This document shows, piece after piece, positions 24,661-36,487 of a stretch of DNA of 64,000 nt (position 1 is the stretch's first letter; every line of letters begins with the position of its first letter). Under the pieces are notes generated by a model. The model was not told the origin of the DNA. It did not search any database and saw nothing but the letters and a program-made list of their open reading frames with translations. The position numbers and the translations under genes are program-made. Source of the stretch: Galeruca laticollis. Its lineage: Eukaryota; Arthropoda; Insecta; Coleoptera; Chrysomelidae. The stretch is from NCBI GenBank assembly GCA_963921935.1, contig OY998185.1, positions 1 to 64,000 of the forward strand. Reading direction: 5' to 3'.

Positions 24661-24940
24661 TTTTTATTTCTTTAGGATGTGCAAATTAAGCAACCAGCAA
24701 TGCTTTTATTTAGAACAACTTATTTTAAAACTTATATTCACTATTCACTTCAAAACATTAAACAACCAAAACAATAATCAATTGCGTAGGTAAATATTAT
24801 GAAAGTGGACTTCAATGTGGGGAGAACCGCTCTACTCGCGACATCTGATAGTGAATAGCGGAATCTCTCGCGTGACAGACACTGCGATGGGATAACATGT
24901 ACTCATCATGTACTACAGAATTGTACTTTTCATGGAATAA

Positions 24941-25888
24941 AGGAAATTCGACAATAGAAATCTTCGTTACACAGAAACCTCCAACAAAAATATTTTATGT
25001 TGCAATTTTGATCTCCAACAAGTTCTCATGGTGCCTAATGACCCGTCAAACAATGCGCTATTTTATAAACAACGTTTGAAATCATTCAATTTTACTATTT
25101 ACAATGTTGTTTCTAAACAAGGCGACTGCTACATGTGGAATGAAGTTGAAGGTAAACGAGGGAGTTGTGAAATAGCTAGTTGCCTTTACACCTACTTCAA
25201 ATCATTACCTGAAAATATTAAACACATTATTTGCTATAGTGATAGATGCGGAGGCCAAAATCTAAACAAATTTGTGGCAGCTATGTGTTTAACTGCAGTT
25301 CAGGAAATTCCCCACTTGCAAACCATCGACCTAAAATTTCTTGTCGTTGGTCATAGTGAGATGGAGTGCGACTCCATGCACTCTGCTATATCTACGGAAC
25401 TAAAAAGAGTTGGAAAAGCAAACTGGCCTGAGGATTGGAAAACTATAGCACGCTCTGCAAGACGAAGAGGTGATAAACGCTATTCAGTTCACGATGTTAG
25501 ACATAATCAAATTCTTGATTGGAAAACTTACGCAGACCGAAACTTAATATTTAGAAAAGAAGATGAAAGCCGAAAGTTAGTTGGTTGGCTGAAAATGTGC
25601 TGGTTAAACTTTTCAAAATTGACACCATTTATTATTAACTTCAAAGAAGATTTTGATGAGGAGTTCAGACGATTAAATTGCAATCGTAAAACACGCATAT
25701 CTTCTGCAAATGGCAAACTAGAGCCTTTGTATCACAGTCAACTACCTCTTAAAAAAGCAAAATATTACGACTTAACGTCTCTTTTTAAAATGAAACCTCC
25801 GGCACTCCCTAGCGAGTATACAGCATTTTATCAGTCTCCCATTCCAAGGAGAGACAAGGCTTCAAAACACGGAAGCTTCCGACAGTGA
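24941..25888 (+). pseudogene. Uncharacterised DUF7869-like protein, N-terminally truncated
   Basis: An uninterrupted frame of about 315 codons opens just after a stop at 24938, without an obvious own start; the first ATG is at 25028. Internal blocks 'NALFYKQRLKSFNFTIYNVV', 'ICYSDRCGGQNLNKFVAAMC' and 'FLVVGHSEMECDSMHSAIS' match a protein type seen repeatedly in insect and other eukaryotic genomes, which I recall as the DUF7869 domain. The spaced acidic residues (YSDRCGGQN; GHSEMECDSMH) would suit an RNase-H-like transposase fold, but this is inference. The domain end (C-terminal to about 25888) looks complete while the amino-terminal half is missing. It is the longest open, undamaged frame in the region and sits between the hAT and the gypsy pol end. 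Confidence 0.6.
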
Positions 25889-26361
25889 TGTCACTGATAT
25901 TGATATTTAAGTCATGTTAAGTGTTGGAATATTTTGTGTTTTATTTTTTGAACCATTTGTTTTGATTTTTTATTCCAAATAGAGTTGTATTTAGTAAGTG
26001 ATTTGCGTTTAATTGCTAGTGGTTATACCTTTACTTTTTTGCCTAGATTTTCAGCAACAACTAGATATCTCAAACTTTTGATCAAATTCTGAAAGTTACA
26101 AAACCTGATTGTCTCCAAAATTGACAATTCATTATTTGATATGCAACATATCTGTATGAATATTAAATATTTTTGACTACTTAACGGTTGTATTTTTTTG
26201 TCTTGAAACTTTAAAATCGATTTTCTCAAAACTATGATTTTCAAGTTATCTAGTTGTTGCACTAAGGGGGCGATATGAAATTAACATATTTTTTTTTTTG
26301 ATTAAACAAATAACAATTACTCAAGACTATAAAAGTAAACATTGCAATATCATTTTTTCTG
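25889..26361. other. Non-coding sequence between the DUF7869-like frame and gypsy integrase
   Basis: AT-rich 3' flank with no gene. A T11 run (26290-26300) sits just downstream of the gypsy integrase stop. The expected gypsy polypurine tract and remaining 3' LTR half were searched for and not found. Confidence 0.5.
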
Positions 26362-29300
26362 CTATGTATAATAGTCTCTTAACTTATTTGGTACATTGAT
26401 GACTCTACCTGATCTTGTGCATTTGCTATTTGTTTCCTTGTTAATGACACTTTGACATTCATTTGGCGTTTTATTATTGTTAGTTTTACAATAATTTTCG
26501 TTATTATATAAATCAGTGCTATTAGCCAAACAAGTGTTCTCACTAGATTTATCAGCGTTACTTGGTTTGCAGTTTGCGTTTACATTTTCGTTGTTGTTTG
26601 ACGCATTTATAAACTTTGGATTTTTTGTATTTTTTAGAAAGGAAGAATTTGTTCTATAAACTCTGCCATTTTCATCACTCACCAAGTATGATCGTGGAGT
26701 GTTACTATTTGAAATAACTTTTCCCGGTGTCCAACACCCATCCTTCTTTAATTTAAATAGTATATCTTGATTTTCATTAAAATCTGAGCTGCTACGAGCA
26801 GATTTATCATGATAGTTTTTTGATAATAATTTTCTTTCTACTTTTTTCTCATACTTATTAGTGACTTTGGGTTCCAATAATCTGTTGGATATAGGCAAAC
26901 CTGTTCTTAGTAACCTGCTCTGTAATAACTCTGATGGTGAGACATCAAGACCACATAGTGGTGTCACTCTATAATTTAACAAATGAAGAAACATTTCGTC
27001 TTCGTTTTTACACTTTTTTAATATCTGTTTACAGATGTGTACTGTTTTTTCAGCCAACCCATTCGATCTTGGGTACCTGGGGCTCGTAAAAACACATTGT
27101 ATATTGTATTGATTACAAAATTCTTTAAATTTGAAGCTGTTGTATGGATTGTTATCGGATATAAATTTTGCAGGTAGCCCAAAATTAGAAAATATTGCTT
27201 TTAATTGTTTTATAATTTCATCTACACACTTACTTTGTATTTCTTTCAATTCAAACCAGTTGCTATAGTAATCAACTACAACTAAATAATATTTTGATGC
27301 ATATTCTAATATATCAGATCCCACTATCTCGAACGGATATTTAGGTACCTCTTGCGGTATTAGGGGTTCTTTTGTTTCATTTCTGCTGAACTTCTCACAT
27401 ATGCGACACCTTGAGATGTAATCTTCAATATCAGTTATTATACCAGGCCAGAGTATAATATTTTTCTTGCCCACTTTTTTGTTTTTTCCATACCAAAATG
27501 AGATTTATGTAGCTCTCTAATCATGTGATTTTGTAGTTTTTTAGGTATGCAAATTCGTTCATTGAAAAATAGAATTCCACCACGAATAAGTAAATCATTT
27601 TTTATTTTGAAATACTGCTTTAGATCAGTGTTATCTAATAGTTGTTTATCTGGCCAACCTTTAATGCAAAATTCAGTAACTTTTTTAAGATTACTATCGT
27701 TCAAAGTTTCTTTGCTTACCTCAGCTAATTGTCTATTTGTGATGGGAATTTCAATGTCAATTGTATGTACAACCTCTTCCATTTCACCATCTTCATTTAC
27801 TTTATCTTTTATAAATGACCTACTTAGGAGATCGGCTACATACATCTTTGAACCTGGTATGTACTCTACTTCAAAATTATATTTTAAAATTTTTAAGCGC
27901 ATTCTTTGTAGTCTGGATGTAATTTTATTAATATCTTTTTGCTGAATACCAATTATTGGCTTGTGATCTGTTTGTACTGTTATTCTATTACCATAAACAA
28001 ACTGATGAAATTTAATTAGACTGAAACAAATTGATAAATACTCCTTTTCTATTTGTGCGTACCTTGTCTCAGTTTCAGTGAAACGTCTTGAGCAAAATGC
28101 GATGGGTTGACCTCCTTGCATGAGGCAACCTCCCATACCGTACTGGGAACTATCACTTTGTATTGTAATAGGTAAGTTTGGGTTAAATATTTTAAGAGTT
28201 GGTAAATTACCTATAATTTTTTTTAAATTGCTAAATGTATTATCATGATCAGCTGTCCATAAGAAATTTACATTATTTTTTATTAAACCTCTTAGAGGTG
28301 CTACTATTTCTGACATATTTGGTATAAATTTCATTAAGTAATTTACCATTCCCAGAATTCTCAGCAACTCTTTTTTATTTTTTGGCACTTCTAAAGCCCT
28401 TATTGCCTCTACGTATGAATTATCTGGCCTTACTCCCTCTTTGGAATAATTTTGCCCCAAGTATTTTACTTCATTTACTTTGTATTGTAACTTATTAGCA
28501 TTAAATCTAACATTAAACTGTTTAGCTCTCTCTAATACTTTATTCATTATCAAATCGTGTTCTTTTTCATCTTTACCAGCAATTATTAAATCATCAAAAT
28601 ATATTGGGATACCTAAATCTCCAAAGATTTTTTCGTTTACTTGTTGGAAAACTTCTGGACTACATGATAGGCCAAAACATAACCTCTTAAAACAATATTT
28701 ACCGAATGGTGTTATAAATGTGCATAACTTTTGGCTATCTTTATCTAACCCTATGTGATAAAAGGCATCTGACATATCTATCACACTTTTCCCTCTTAAT
28801 TTTGAACCTATTTCTTCTGTTGTTGGTATAGGATGCCTATCTATGCAAATATACTTATTTAAATGTATAGGGTCTAAGCAAATTCTTAATTTGTCTGAAT
28901 TAGGTTTTTCGACACAGACTATATTACTTACCCATTCTGAAGGTTCATCACAGCCTTCTCAATTATATCCTTGTCTACTAATTCATTCAGAGTATTTTTT
29001 AGCTTACCTTTAATTTTTTCAGCGACTCTTCTACAATTACTTACAACTGGTTTGTAACCCTCTTTTAATACAATCCTATATTTAAACGGAACTTTACCAG
29101 TACCCTCAAACAACTGTTTATTCAGGTTAATGAAATTTTCTTTAGTATCTCTTTTATTGTTTAAGTTAATCTCATCCATTTTGCAAATTATATTTAATTT
29201 TACACAGGTTTTTAATCCAAGAATAGGTTTGCCTTGTATATCTACAACTAAGAATTTTACATTTTGAATATTGTTTTTAATTAAACATTTTAAGATTATA

Positions 29301-29491
29301 CTGCCTACAACTCTGATTTTATTATTGCCGTAGGCTATAATACTTTGCTCTGAATGTACTATATCATTCTCCCTTTCTAATTTTATTATATAATTTAATG
29401 GAAGTACGTTACATTGAGCCCCAGAATCAACCTTAAACTTAATTACACTATTATCAATACATACATTTTCTGTCCAAATTTTCTCTAGTTC
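26362..29491 (-). pseudogene. pol: gypsy 1 pol: protease, reverse transcriptase, RNase H, integrase (frameshifted)
   Basis: Domains follow in normal gypsy order on the minus strand. Protease: DSGAQ motif at about 29430. Reverse transcriptase: 'RICLDPIHLNKY', 'FGLSCSPEVFQQV' and the polymerase box 'IYFDDLIIAG' (YFDD in place of the commoner YVDD). RNase H: 'TIQSDSSQYGMGGCL', 'YAQIEKEYLSI', 'TVQTDHKPI'. Integrase: HHCC finger ending 'CRICEKF', then D in 'EIVGSDILE', D in 'KFISDNNPYN', E in 'RSNGLAEKTV'. Frameshifts near 28945 (between the protease-RT linker and the RT core) and near 27455 (within the integrase finger) disable it. It lies in the same frame as gag, separated by one TGA. Confidence 0.9.
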
Positions 29492-30415
29492 TCAATTATT
29501 ATTTTCATAAATGTTAAACACAGTTAGATTATCAATAACAAAATCTTCATCACTCGAATCATTTTCATCAACAACATTTACATACTGATTACTGCTCATA
29601 TTTCTATTATGACTGTTAAAATATTTACCTTTGTTCTGATTTACCTTACTGTTACTAAAATTATCTTTTTTATTATTGCCAGTTTTGCATCCGACAGCAA
29701 AATGCCCCTCCTGTCCACACTTTGCACATTTTTTCCCAAATGCAAAACATTTGCCTTTAATGTGCCGTCTGCCACATTTCAAGCAACTGTACTCCTTACT
29801 ATTATAATTGCCACTGTCGCTAGTACTAGGGTTACCTTGACTGTATCTTCTTCGAATTAAATTTACTTCTTCCCTGTTTAAATCCTTTGCTTGGAGCTTA
29901 GTAGCTTCTGTTGTTCTACAAGTGTTTTCTGCAGTTTCCAAATTTAAATTATTTATTCCCAATAGTTTTTCTTGCAAATTATGATCTTGGACCCCTAAAA
30001 TTATTCTGTCTCTTATAAGACTATCTTCTTGAGTTCCAAAATTGCATGGTTTAGCTAATAACTTTAAGTCTTTTATAAAATGATCCATACTTTCTCCATC
30101 TGCTTGATTTCTTGAAAAAAATTTGAAACGATCGAACGTTTCATTATTCCGTGGTTTACAATAATTATCAAAAGCTGCTATGACTTCTTTGTATTTCCCT
30201 TTTTGATCTTCTGTTAAACTCAATGTGCTGAACACTTCTATAGCCTCCTCACCAGCGGAATTTAAAAACAAAGCGATTTTTCGTTCGTCTGCCTTTCCAC
30301 TTAAATCGGCTGCTTTCAAGTAAATTTCGAAATGTTGTTTAAACTTCTCGTAATTTTTATGAAGGTTTTGATCAAACACAAGATTAGATGGCGGTTTAAA
30401 TCCGCTTGAATCCAT
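29492..30415 (-). CDS. gag: gypsy 1 Gag polyprotein
   Basis: A 307-codon frame starting MDSSGFKPPSNL, 66 bases inside the primer-binding site. The first 180 residues form the helical retrotransposon capsid region ('FKQHFEIYLKAADLSG', 'FKFFSRNQADGESMDHFI'). Two zinc-knuckle-like motifs follow near residues 210-245: 'CLKCGRRHIKGKC' and a full CCHC box 'CAKCGQEGHFAVGC'. The frame is undamaged and ends at a TGA; protease continues in the same frame after it. Gag assembles the cytoplasmic particle that packages the element's RNA. The related gypsy 2 copy has no stop at this junction, so the TGA may be a mutation rather than a designed readthrough stop. Confidence 0.88.
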   Translation of the reverse strand: MDSSGFKPPSNLVFDQNLHKNYEKFKQHFEIYLKAADLSGKADERKIALFLNSAGEEAIEVFSTLSLTEDQKGKYKEVIAAFDNYCKPRNNETFDRFKFFSRNQADGESMDHFIKDLKLLAKPCNFGTQEDSLIRDRIILGVQDHNLQEKLLGINNLNLETAENTCRTTEATKLQAKDLNREEVNLIRRRYSQGNPSTSDSGNYNSKEYSCLKCGRRHIKGKCFAFGKKCAKCGQEGHFAVGCKTGNNKKDNFSNSKVNQNKGKYFNSHNRNMSSNQYVNVVDENDSSDEDFVIDNLTVFNIYENNN

Positions 30416-30480
30416 TTTAAAATTTTACTACCAATTAACGTTCTGTATTTTATGTTTCTTAAACTTCCTCTTCTTATTAA

Positions 30481-30496
30481 TTTACACCTGACACCA
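30481..30496 (-). promoter_or_regulatory. gypsy 1 primer-binding site
   Basis: Directly next to the inner LTR edge the minus strand reads TGGTGTCAGGTG, the position and TGG start expected for a tRNA primer-binding site. The priming tRNA was not identified. Confidence 0.75.
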
Positions 30497-30560
30497 TGTT
30501 TCAAGTTGGCTTTAATAATATTAATGTTAATTAAATAAAACAAGATTATTCATGAACACG
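30497..30560 (-). repeat. gypsy 1 5' LTR, inner part
   Basis: Inner 64 bp of the 5' LTR, from TGTTTCAAG (plus-strand view) to the CG dinucleotide where the CMC-like element inserted. It matches 21495-21558 and continues at 43906. Confidence 0.9.
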
Positions 30561-30573
30561 CCCAGTGAACACA

Positions 30574-31398
30574 AACATATATATGTTACATAAAATTACC
30601 TCTTTTCCAGAGAACACGTTATGTAGCTGGTAACCCACATGTAACACACATGTGCTCTACAATGCCATAACAACTTTATGTATCTGATATGTAACATCTA
30701 ACAACTAAAATGTTATATAACAAATATCAATTATTATGTATCATCGTTGTATCAACTGCATGTATCTGATACATTACATTCTAAAATATTATGTAACATA
30801 TTATTTAGTGACCTCTTCCTGGTAATACTGACACGGGCACTGAATTAAAATATTTGTTCATCTTACTCAAAGGACCTTATTCCACTTCTCATAATGCAAC
30901 AGCGGAATTTCATAGTAGTGATCAACTCAACAGCCTGTTCATACCAAATAAATTAAGAAGCACTTGCAGTAGTGTTTTTGAGGAACTTCTATAAATGTAA
31001 GTCATCTTGGAAAGATGGTATTTTTTCACAGTTATTTACTTTATAGGATTGTATCGATACAGGATTTTTTACTCTGTGGAAAGTGGAAATAATTCTATGA
31101 TTTTATGGAACCATAAAGAATACTTTTCCAATAAAATAAAAACTATTTGTATCTCATAATTTTAATTCAAAATAGGTGTGTGTACACATCATCTATACCA
31201 TGACACAGTCGGCCCCGATTTTTCCCTTTGATGTCTCAGTTTACTAAGACGAAACCATTCGGAAATCTGCATTTCCACATCGCTCTCTGAAAATAGATAC
31301 TTGTAAGTTATCACACCTGAAATTACAAAAACTACATGTAAAATTCTTATTTTTGAAAAAGATTAAAAAAATAACAGAAAATTTAGGCACCTCTGATT
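30574..31398. other. CMC-like element subterminal region
   Basis: No gene. Repeated short words such as ATGTAACAT, TATGTAAC and ATGTATCTGATAC occur between 30585 and 30810, resembling subterminal binding-site arrays of CMC elements. The stretch ends at the accessory gene's last exon. Confidence 0.55.
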
Positions 31399-33099
31399 TT
31401 ATACAATATCAACAGGTGTGCTGAAATAACCAATATAATCCATGATTTTATAGTTACCTATCAATATTCGTATAGAATGCAATTCCTTGATTTTAAAATT
31501 GTTTCTGTAACCCAACCAGGAACACTGTCTTCCCAAGGCGTTAGTGAAGATTCTCTGTAAAGACCGATTAGTGTGATCTTTCACATTTCTACCACCAATG
31601 CTCTTAACGAACACAGTCTGAAAGGAATATTAATAATTTAGGTACATTCATTGATATTTTGAATGAGATTTTTGTAAGCTTTTAGAACATTACAAATAAT
31701 ACGAACAACAAAAAGTGAATGGATTCGTAAACACATCTCTACATTTGCAACTGCGGAAGTATTTTTTTGTCTTGGCCGGATTTTAAGAAAATGTGAAAAT
31801 TAATACATACAAAAGACTCTTTAAATTCTTCTTCTTTCAGCAAATTTTCTATGTGCTCTATATCCTGCAGACTTTTGCATGGTAGCTTATTTGACACAAT
31901 ACCTGAAACATCGACTTTTGGTGCATTCTCGGTTGTTTCTATTTTGCTCAATCTTTCATTGATGGATCTGACTTCCAGTAGAATGCCTTTGCAAATACTC
32001 AGTATTCTCATCATTCTTTCTGAAATGAAAATTTTTATTTTTATATAAATAGGACAAAAAATACATGGTTTCATTTGAATACAATATCACAAGACTTCCT
32101 AACCCATATACTTACCACCCATGCTTGAAATTTCTGCTTCCAGTGAATTATTTTCTTTTGATATCAAAGTTAAGTCCTCATTCTCCTCATCAAAATTATT
32201 CTCCTGAGTAATATCACTTGATATAAAATGTTCTGAAAATACTGAGAAGTAAATATGTATTACTTTCAGAAGTACAATATCTTTACCTGAATTAGAACAT
32301 TCATGGTCTGAATGGTGACTAATATCTTGTCCAGTCTGTCTTTTCAATTTCAGTTGACCTGCAATAGAAATTCTAGACTGAGAAATTAAAGTAAAAACAC
32401 CCAATAAAATGATTGAAACACATAGATGTTTTTTGGGTTAAAAAAAACAGAAATATTATTATATTATCTCTTACCACTTGTTTGTTTCGATGAGGAGTAG
32501 TTTTCTCTACTCGGTATTTTTTTCGGAACAGGCAGTGGTGTATGAACTGTTTTTTTCAGAGTAGGTGGTGGTGTGTGAGCTGAAAATACAGATAATCTTC
32601 AATAATCACATTTACTGATAAATTGAAATTGAACAAACAATATATTCTTCAAATTTAAATGAAGTAGATAGTTTTATAAAGTACCTTCATTTTCCTCATC
32701 CGAAGATGAGCTGCTAAAATTTTTTGGCTTTTTTATTCTCTTTCCACGTCCTTTTGAACCTTCATCGGATGTAGTGCAATAATCTGAATCAACAGCTTTT
32801 TTTCTGGCACTCTCTAATGAAGCTGCAATGAAAAATAGTACGCCTATCAAAATACTATTAATTATTGAAAAAATTAAAGTTACAATTTTTCTTAACCAAA
32901 ACTTACAGCTGAAAGCAATTATTTCTATGGGATGTTTTTCCCAGTTTTCTTCATCTGGAGATGATTTTCGTGCCATAAGGTTTGCCACATTCTTTGTCTT
33001 TGGCCACCAACATTCTTTTCTACCTGGACATATCCAAGATTGAGGAATCTCGGAAAATGACTGATCCACTGAAAACCTTATCACAGCATATTCTCCCAT
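31399..33099 (-). CDS. DUF4806-type accessory protein of the CMC-like element (multi-exon)
   Basis: On the minus strand ATG at 33099 opens exon 1 with the amino-terminal domain 'EIPQSWICPGRKECWWPK', ending at a GTAAGT donor near 32908. Exon 2 (about 32826-32684) is basic and serine-rich ('GRGKRIKKPKNFSSSSSDEE'). Small exons at about 32582-32477, 32357-32287 and 32233-32118 are low-complexity linkers. The next exon (about 32020-31813) has a coiled segment and 'LPCKSLQDIEHIENLLKEEE', and the last exon (about 31619-31399) has 'VKSIGGRNVKDHTNRSLQRI'. Together these two form a DUF4806 domain, defined by the 'L-x-x-L-x-x-L-E ... GG-x-N-x-x-D' layout. All junctions have GT-AG signals and no stop was noticed in the exons read. 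The function is unknown; the pairing with a tnp2-like transposase in one element suggests a helper role. Confidence 0.7.
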
Positions 33100-33877
33100 T
33101 TCAAAAAATATTTCTGGGTGCGTGTAAATTCTGGAATTTTCAAAGTTAAGATATCGTTTTGAGAAAATTTTCTATATCTTACCTACACCTGCCCCGACGA
33201 AAATGTTAAGAACAAGTATCGATTTAATTCCAATGCTTGCATGTTATTATTGACATTATTCTTTAGACAGTATTTATAAGCAGACATATTGAATTTTTGT
33301 GGATTGTACTACATCAAAATAATTAGAAAATATAATGCAACAATACAATTTCCACAAAATACGAGAGAAACTTTAAAATATATTTCTTTGAAAATATTAT
33401 TCCTGATAAAAGATGGATTATTTTTTAAAATATTCGAAAATATATCAGAAAAATTGTTCAGAATGTCAGGTAATTTCAAGTACCTTCTTATACTGCTAAA
33501 GGTTGTTGGCAAATTTATGAAACATAAGAAAGTGACCAAAGGCTGTTCAGTTTCTGATTATCCCTTTGATTCAAATCGTTAGACCTAATTTTAATAACAC
33601 TCGTGAAATGGCATACAGGACGAAATTAAATGAACTTTGCATAAATGTAACAAATATTTTCTATTCATTTTAAATGTATCATAAACAGTCTGTACCTAAT
33701 GGACCATATTGAATTTTAGAGGATGCTCAAACTTTTATCAAGATTCCACTTTCCTACAAATAATTGAAGATATTTTCGTGTAATGTTCATACTTTTATTG
33801 AAAAACTCTGTATAATTCACACTCTGGCATTCTAGATGTCAACTTGAGAGGAATGTTATGTACAAAATATTCAAACT
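33100..33877. other. Intergenic region within the CMC-like element
   Basis: AT-rich, no supported gene. Opposing short frames at 33289-33582 mirror each other on both strands and look like chance open frames in AT-rich sequence. Confidence 0.5.
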
Positions 33878-35781
33878 TTATAAAATTAAAGGAATAAGTA
33901 AAAATGATCCTCCTGTTATGTCAATAACAAAATATTTACGTTTAATATCTGTTGCCATAAATTCAAAGAGAGTTTGAGATATATCCACTGGTGAAACTAC
34001 AACAATATTAAATTCAGTAGAATCACAAGGAACTTCAGAAAAAGGCAAGCTTGTTATATATTTTCTCCCCTGAATGTATAAAATTTTATTCTTAATTAAA
34101 ATATTTTGAACTACAACAATATTATTGTCAACTAAACAACAGTTATTGTATGCCTTTCTAGTAATACACAATTTTTTGAATTGAATAAAATCAACATCAT
34201 TATTCTTGTAATGAATTATAGGAAAGGTTTGATTTTCAAATTGTACAGGCAATTTATTCTGTTCAGCTATTCTATTTACAATTTGATGCAGTGGTCTGGA
34301 AGAACTTTTCAATTTTAACTTCAATTTATACATGAAATTTTCATATTTAAATGCGCTGAATCTGTCCAGCGGACCAAACATTCTAACATCATCACATAAA
34401 TGAATAACATTATGAACGTTATAAGATAAATATCCGTTTCCATATAAACTGCCATATTTTTTCACAAAATAATTTAGTAACTCACTGACATAGTCTAACA
34501 TGCTTATATGGTATTCTTCATCAGCCAAAATTCTAATTGCAATACTAAATGATAGGAAATTCTCATAAAATGGTCGAGGGAAAATATCTTTGAGAATGAA
34601 AATGCCAGTATACAAAATGAATTGCCTGAACTCTGTAGCTTTCCATCTGTCTACCTCCAAAACACTTCTAGCAGATCAAGAAAATTCTTTCGTAACAGTT
34701 TGTTTAACTGAAAAACATCTGTCAATGACTAACGGTAACAATGTTTTTTTTATTCTTACATCCATTCTACCTTTCACCCAAAATATTAACAATCGTTTCA
34801 TAACTCCTAAACATATCAGGTGCATATAGTCCAAAGGTACCTGAGAAACCATGCCTATATGTAGATTTTCCAGAATTGATGATGAAATGTGATGTTCGGG
34901 TTGACTACGATTTTTAAAAGATTCATCAGTTCGAAGAGTAGCACTAACTTCTGGAAACACCACTTGATTTTCAATAAAATTACCCTCTTGGATACATTTT
35001 CCACATCCGAAATATCCAGAATGTTGTTTGATTCCACAGATGAAAGCTCTTGCTGGTGCATCACATATAATAGCATTCATTACTACTTATTGAACTGATT
35101 TATTTTTGTATATTATTCCATTTTCTAAAATAGCTGAAGCTTCCTCAATAAAAGTTTGTAAAAATTAATTAACTTTTCCTGGTTTTTTGAATCCATGAAA
35201 TATTTTGATAATGAATGGTTCCGATATAAAGTCGCTGCTAACAAGTGAACAAAGTATGGGCCAGAACTGACTGCCTGAACTTTTTGCAATAGGTAAACCA
35301 TCAACATTAATATCTATTTTAACACTCTTTCAATGGATCGAACAAGTCCATTTGCAAGACCAAAATATGCTGAGTTCCCTTCACCCTCTTCGATAATTTG
35401 GGAATGAGTATTTTTGGGGGTACTTAAGAGAGTTCTCACATCACTAGGTAAGTCATTATGTCCGTTGTTCTTTAACATCTTCAACAGACTGTTTGCAGCT
35501 GTGTGTGGTATATTCTGCTTCATTATTATTCAAATTAAAAGAACCCAATTTATGATTATTCAAATGACACTGAAAACTCAAATCATCTCTACGTTCTGAA
35601 CCAGAGTACTCATTATTATTACATGCTGAATTATTAGACGAAGCCTGCGACAACCGTTTCTTATTGGAGTTAGCATAACTTGGGAACTCATCATTACTGT
35701 TGGTACAAAGTTTCAATATATCATAATACGTCTTTTTTGACGAATGGACAAATCATTGAAGTTCCTTTTACAAGAATTCAT
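33878..35781 (-). pseudogene. tnp2-like transposase of the EnSpm/CMC-like element, multiply broken
   Basis: The minus-strand product begins MNSCKRNFNDLSIRQKRR at 35781. It runs through a low-complexity segment, a helical 'LPSDVRTLLSTP' region, and 'DINVDGLPIAKS' with 'SQFWPILCSL'. A zinc-binding core follows: 'ICDAPARAF', 'HSGYFGCGKCIQEG', 'LDYMHLICLGVMKRLLIFW', then 'RWKATEFRQFILYTG' and 'YNVHNVIHLCDDV'. This series is diagnostic of the transposases of animal CMC/EnSpm-type elements. Frameshifts near 35745 and 35490, plus stops near 35330, 35155, 35090 and 34676, make it a pseudogene. The acidic residues 'DINVDGLP', 'CDAPARA' and 'DYMHL' are the likely catalytic region by family analogy; I did not verify a triad. 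Confidence 0.8.
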
Positions 35782-36487
35782 GTTGAATTCTTATTACTGA
35801 TACAAAGAAATGCAATAGGGCATTCCAACGACCTGTCAAAATAAATTCAAAATGGCGTCCGGGGGCAAGCAAAGTTATAATCTCGTAAGAGACTGTAGGA
35901 TTTAAACGTTTTTAAAGTGCATTGCGTGATTGTTTTGTAACTAAACTCTAGTTATTTTTTTATTTTATTGACTCTATAAGTGTTGTATTTAATTGAAAAT
36001 GCCACATACGTGTCTTGTAGTTGATTGTGGAAGTCGTTCTAACAGGGATGATGTGAGGTTCTTTTCAGTACCGACCATTTTAAACTTTAGATTTGTTACT
36101 AACAAAAATGAATTATCTAAAAAACGAAGAGAACTCTGGTTAGCAGCAATTAAGCGAGACGATCTCACGGAGTCTAAACTAAAGAACCAGAGGGTCTGCA
36201 GTAGGCATTTTATTACAGGTAAGCCTTCAAATAAGCCCCATTCTTGAGAATTTTTCATGCTAAAAGTTAATTAAAGAAGTTTGTATCATGTGGCCATTAT
36301 GTTATAAGCGATATTTCATTATTTTCTATTACTTTTAGGCAAACCTGCTGCTTTAGAGGACCAAAACCATCCCGATTGGGTTCCATCTCAAAATATGGGA
36401 CACAAATCCCAAAAAGTTCAAAGAAAGGCTGAAGATGTGGAAAGAGTAGAGAGATTGGACAAAAGAAGAAAACTTAAAGGCTGTGAG

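Larger units (their letters stand above)
21575..24880 (-). mobile_element. hAT element inside the gypsy 3' LTR (right end unresolved)
   Basis: The left terminus CACTGTTGCCAATGG resembles hAT ends and interrupts the LTR directly after CTCCTGTC, the presumed 8-bp target copy. The body encodes a near-complete transposase on the minus strand. No inverted CAACAGTG terminus or second target copy was found on the right, so that side is deleted or too diverged; the end given is approximate. Confidence 0.7.

Noticed and set aside
24862..24895. CGCGTGACAG match to the gypsy LTR, inverted, near the hAT right side
   Set aside because: Only about ten bases match (CGCGTGACAG) with no extension, so it is not accepted as the missing LTR half or a TIR.
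33289..33582. Plus-strand 97-codon frame in the CMC spacer
   Set aside because: An equally long frame lies opposite, both AT-rich with no family resemblance or splice context.
35850..35870. GGCGTCCGGGGGCAA as the outer end of the ISL2EU element
   Set aside because: The related copy at 14895-14940 and the other terminus share a further 30-odd bases outward, so the true end is at 35817 and 43105.
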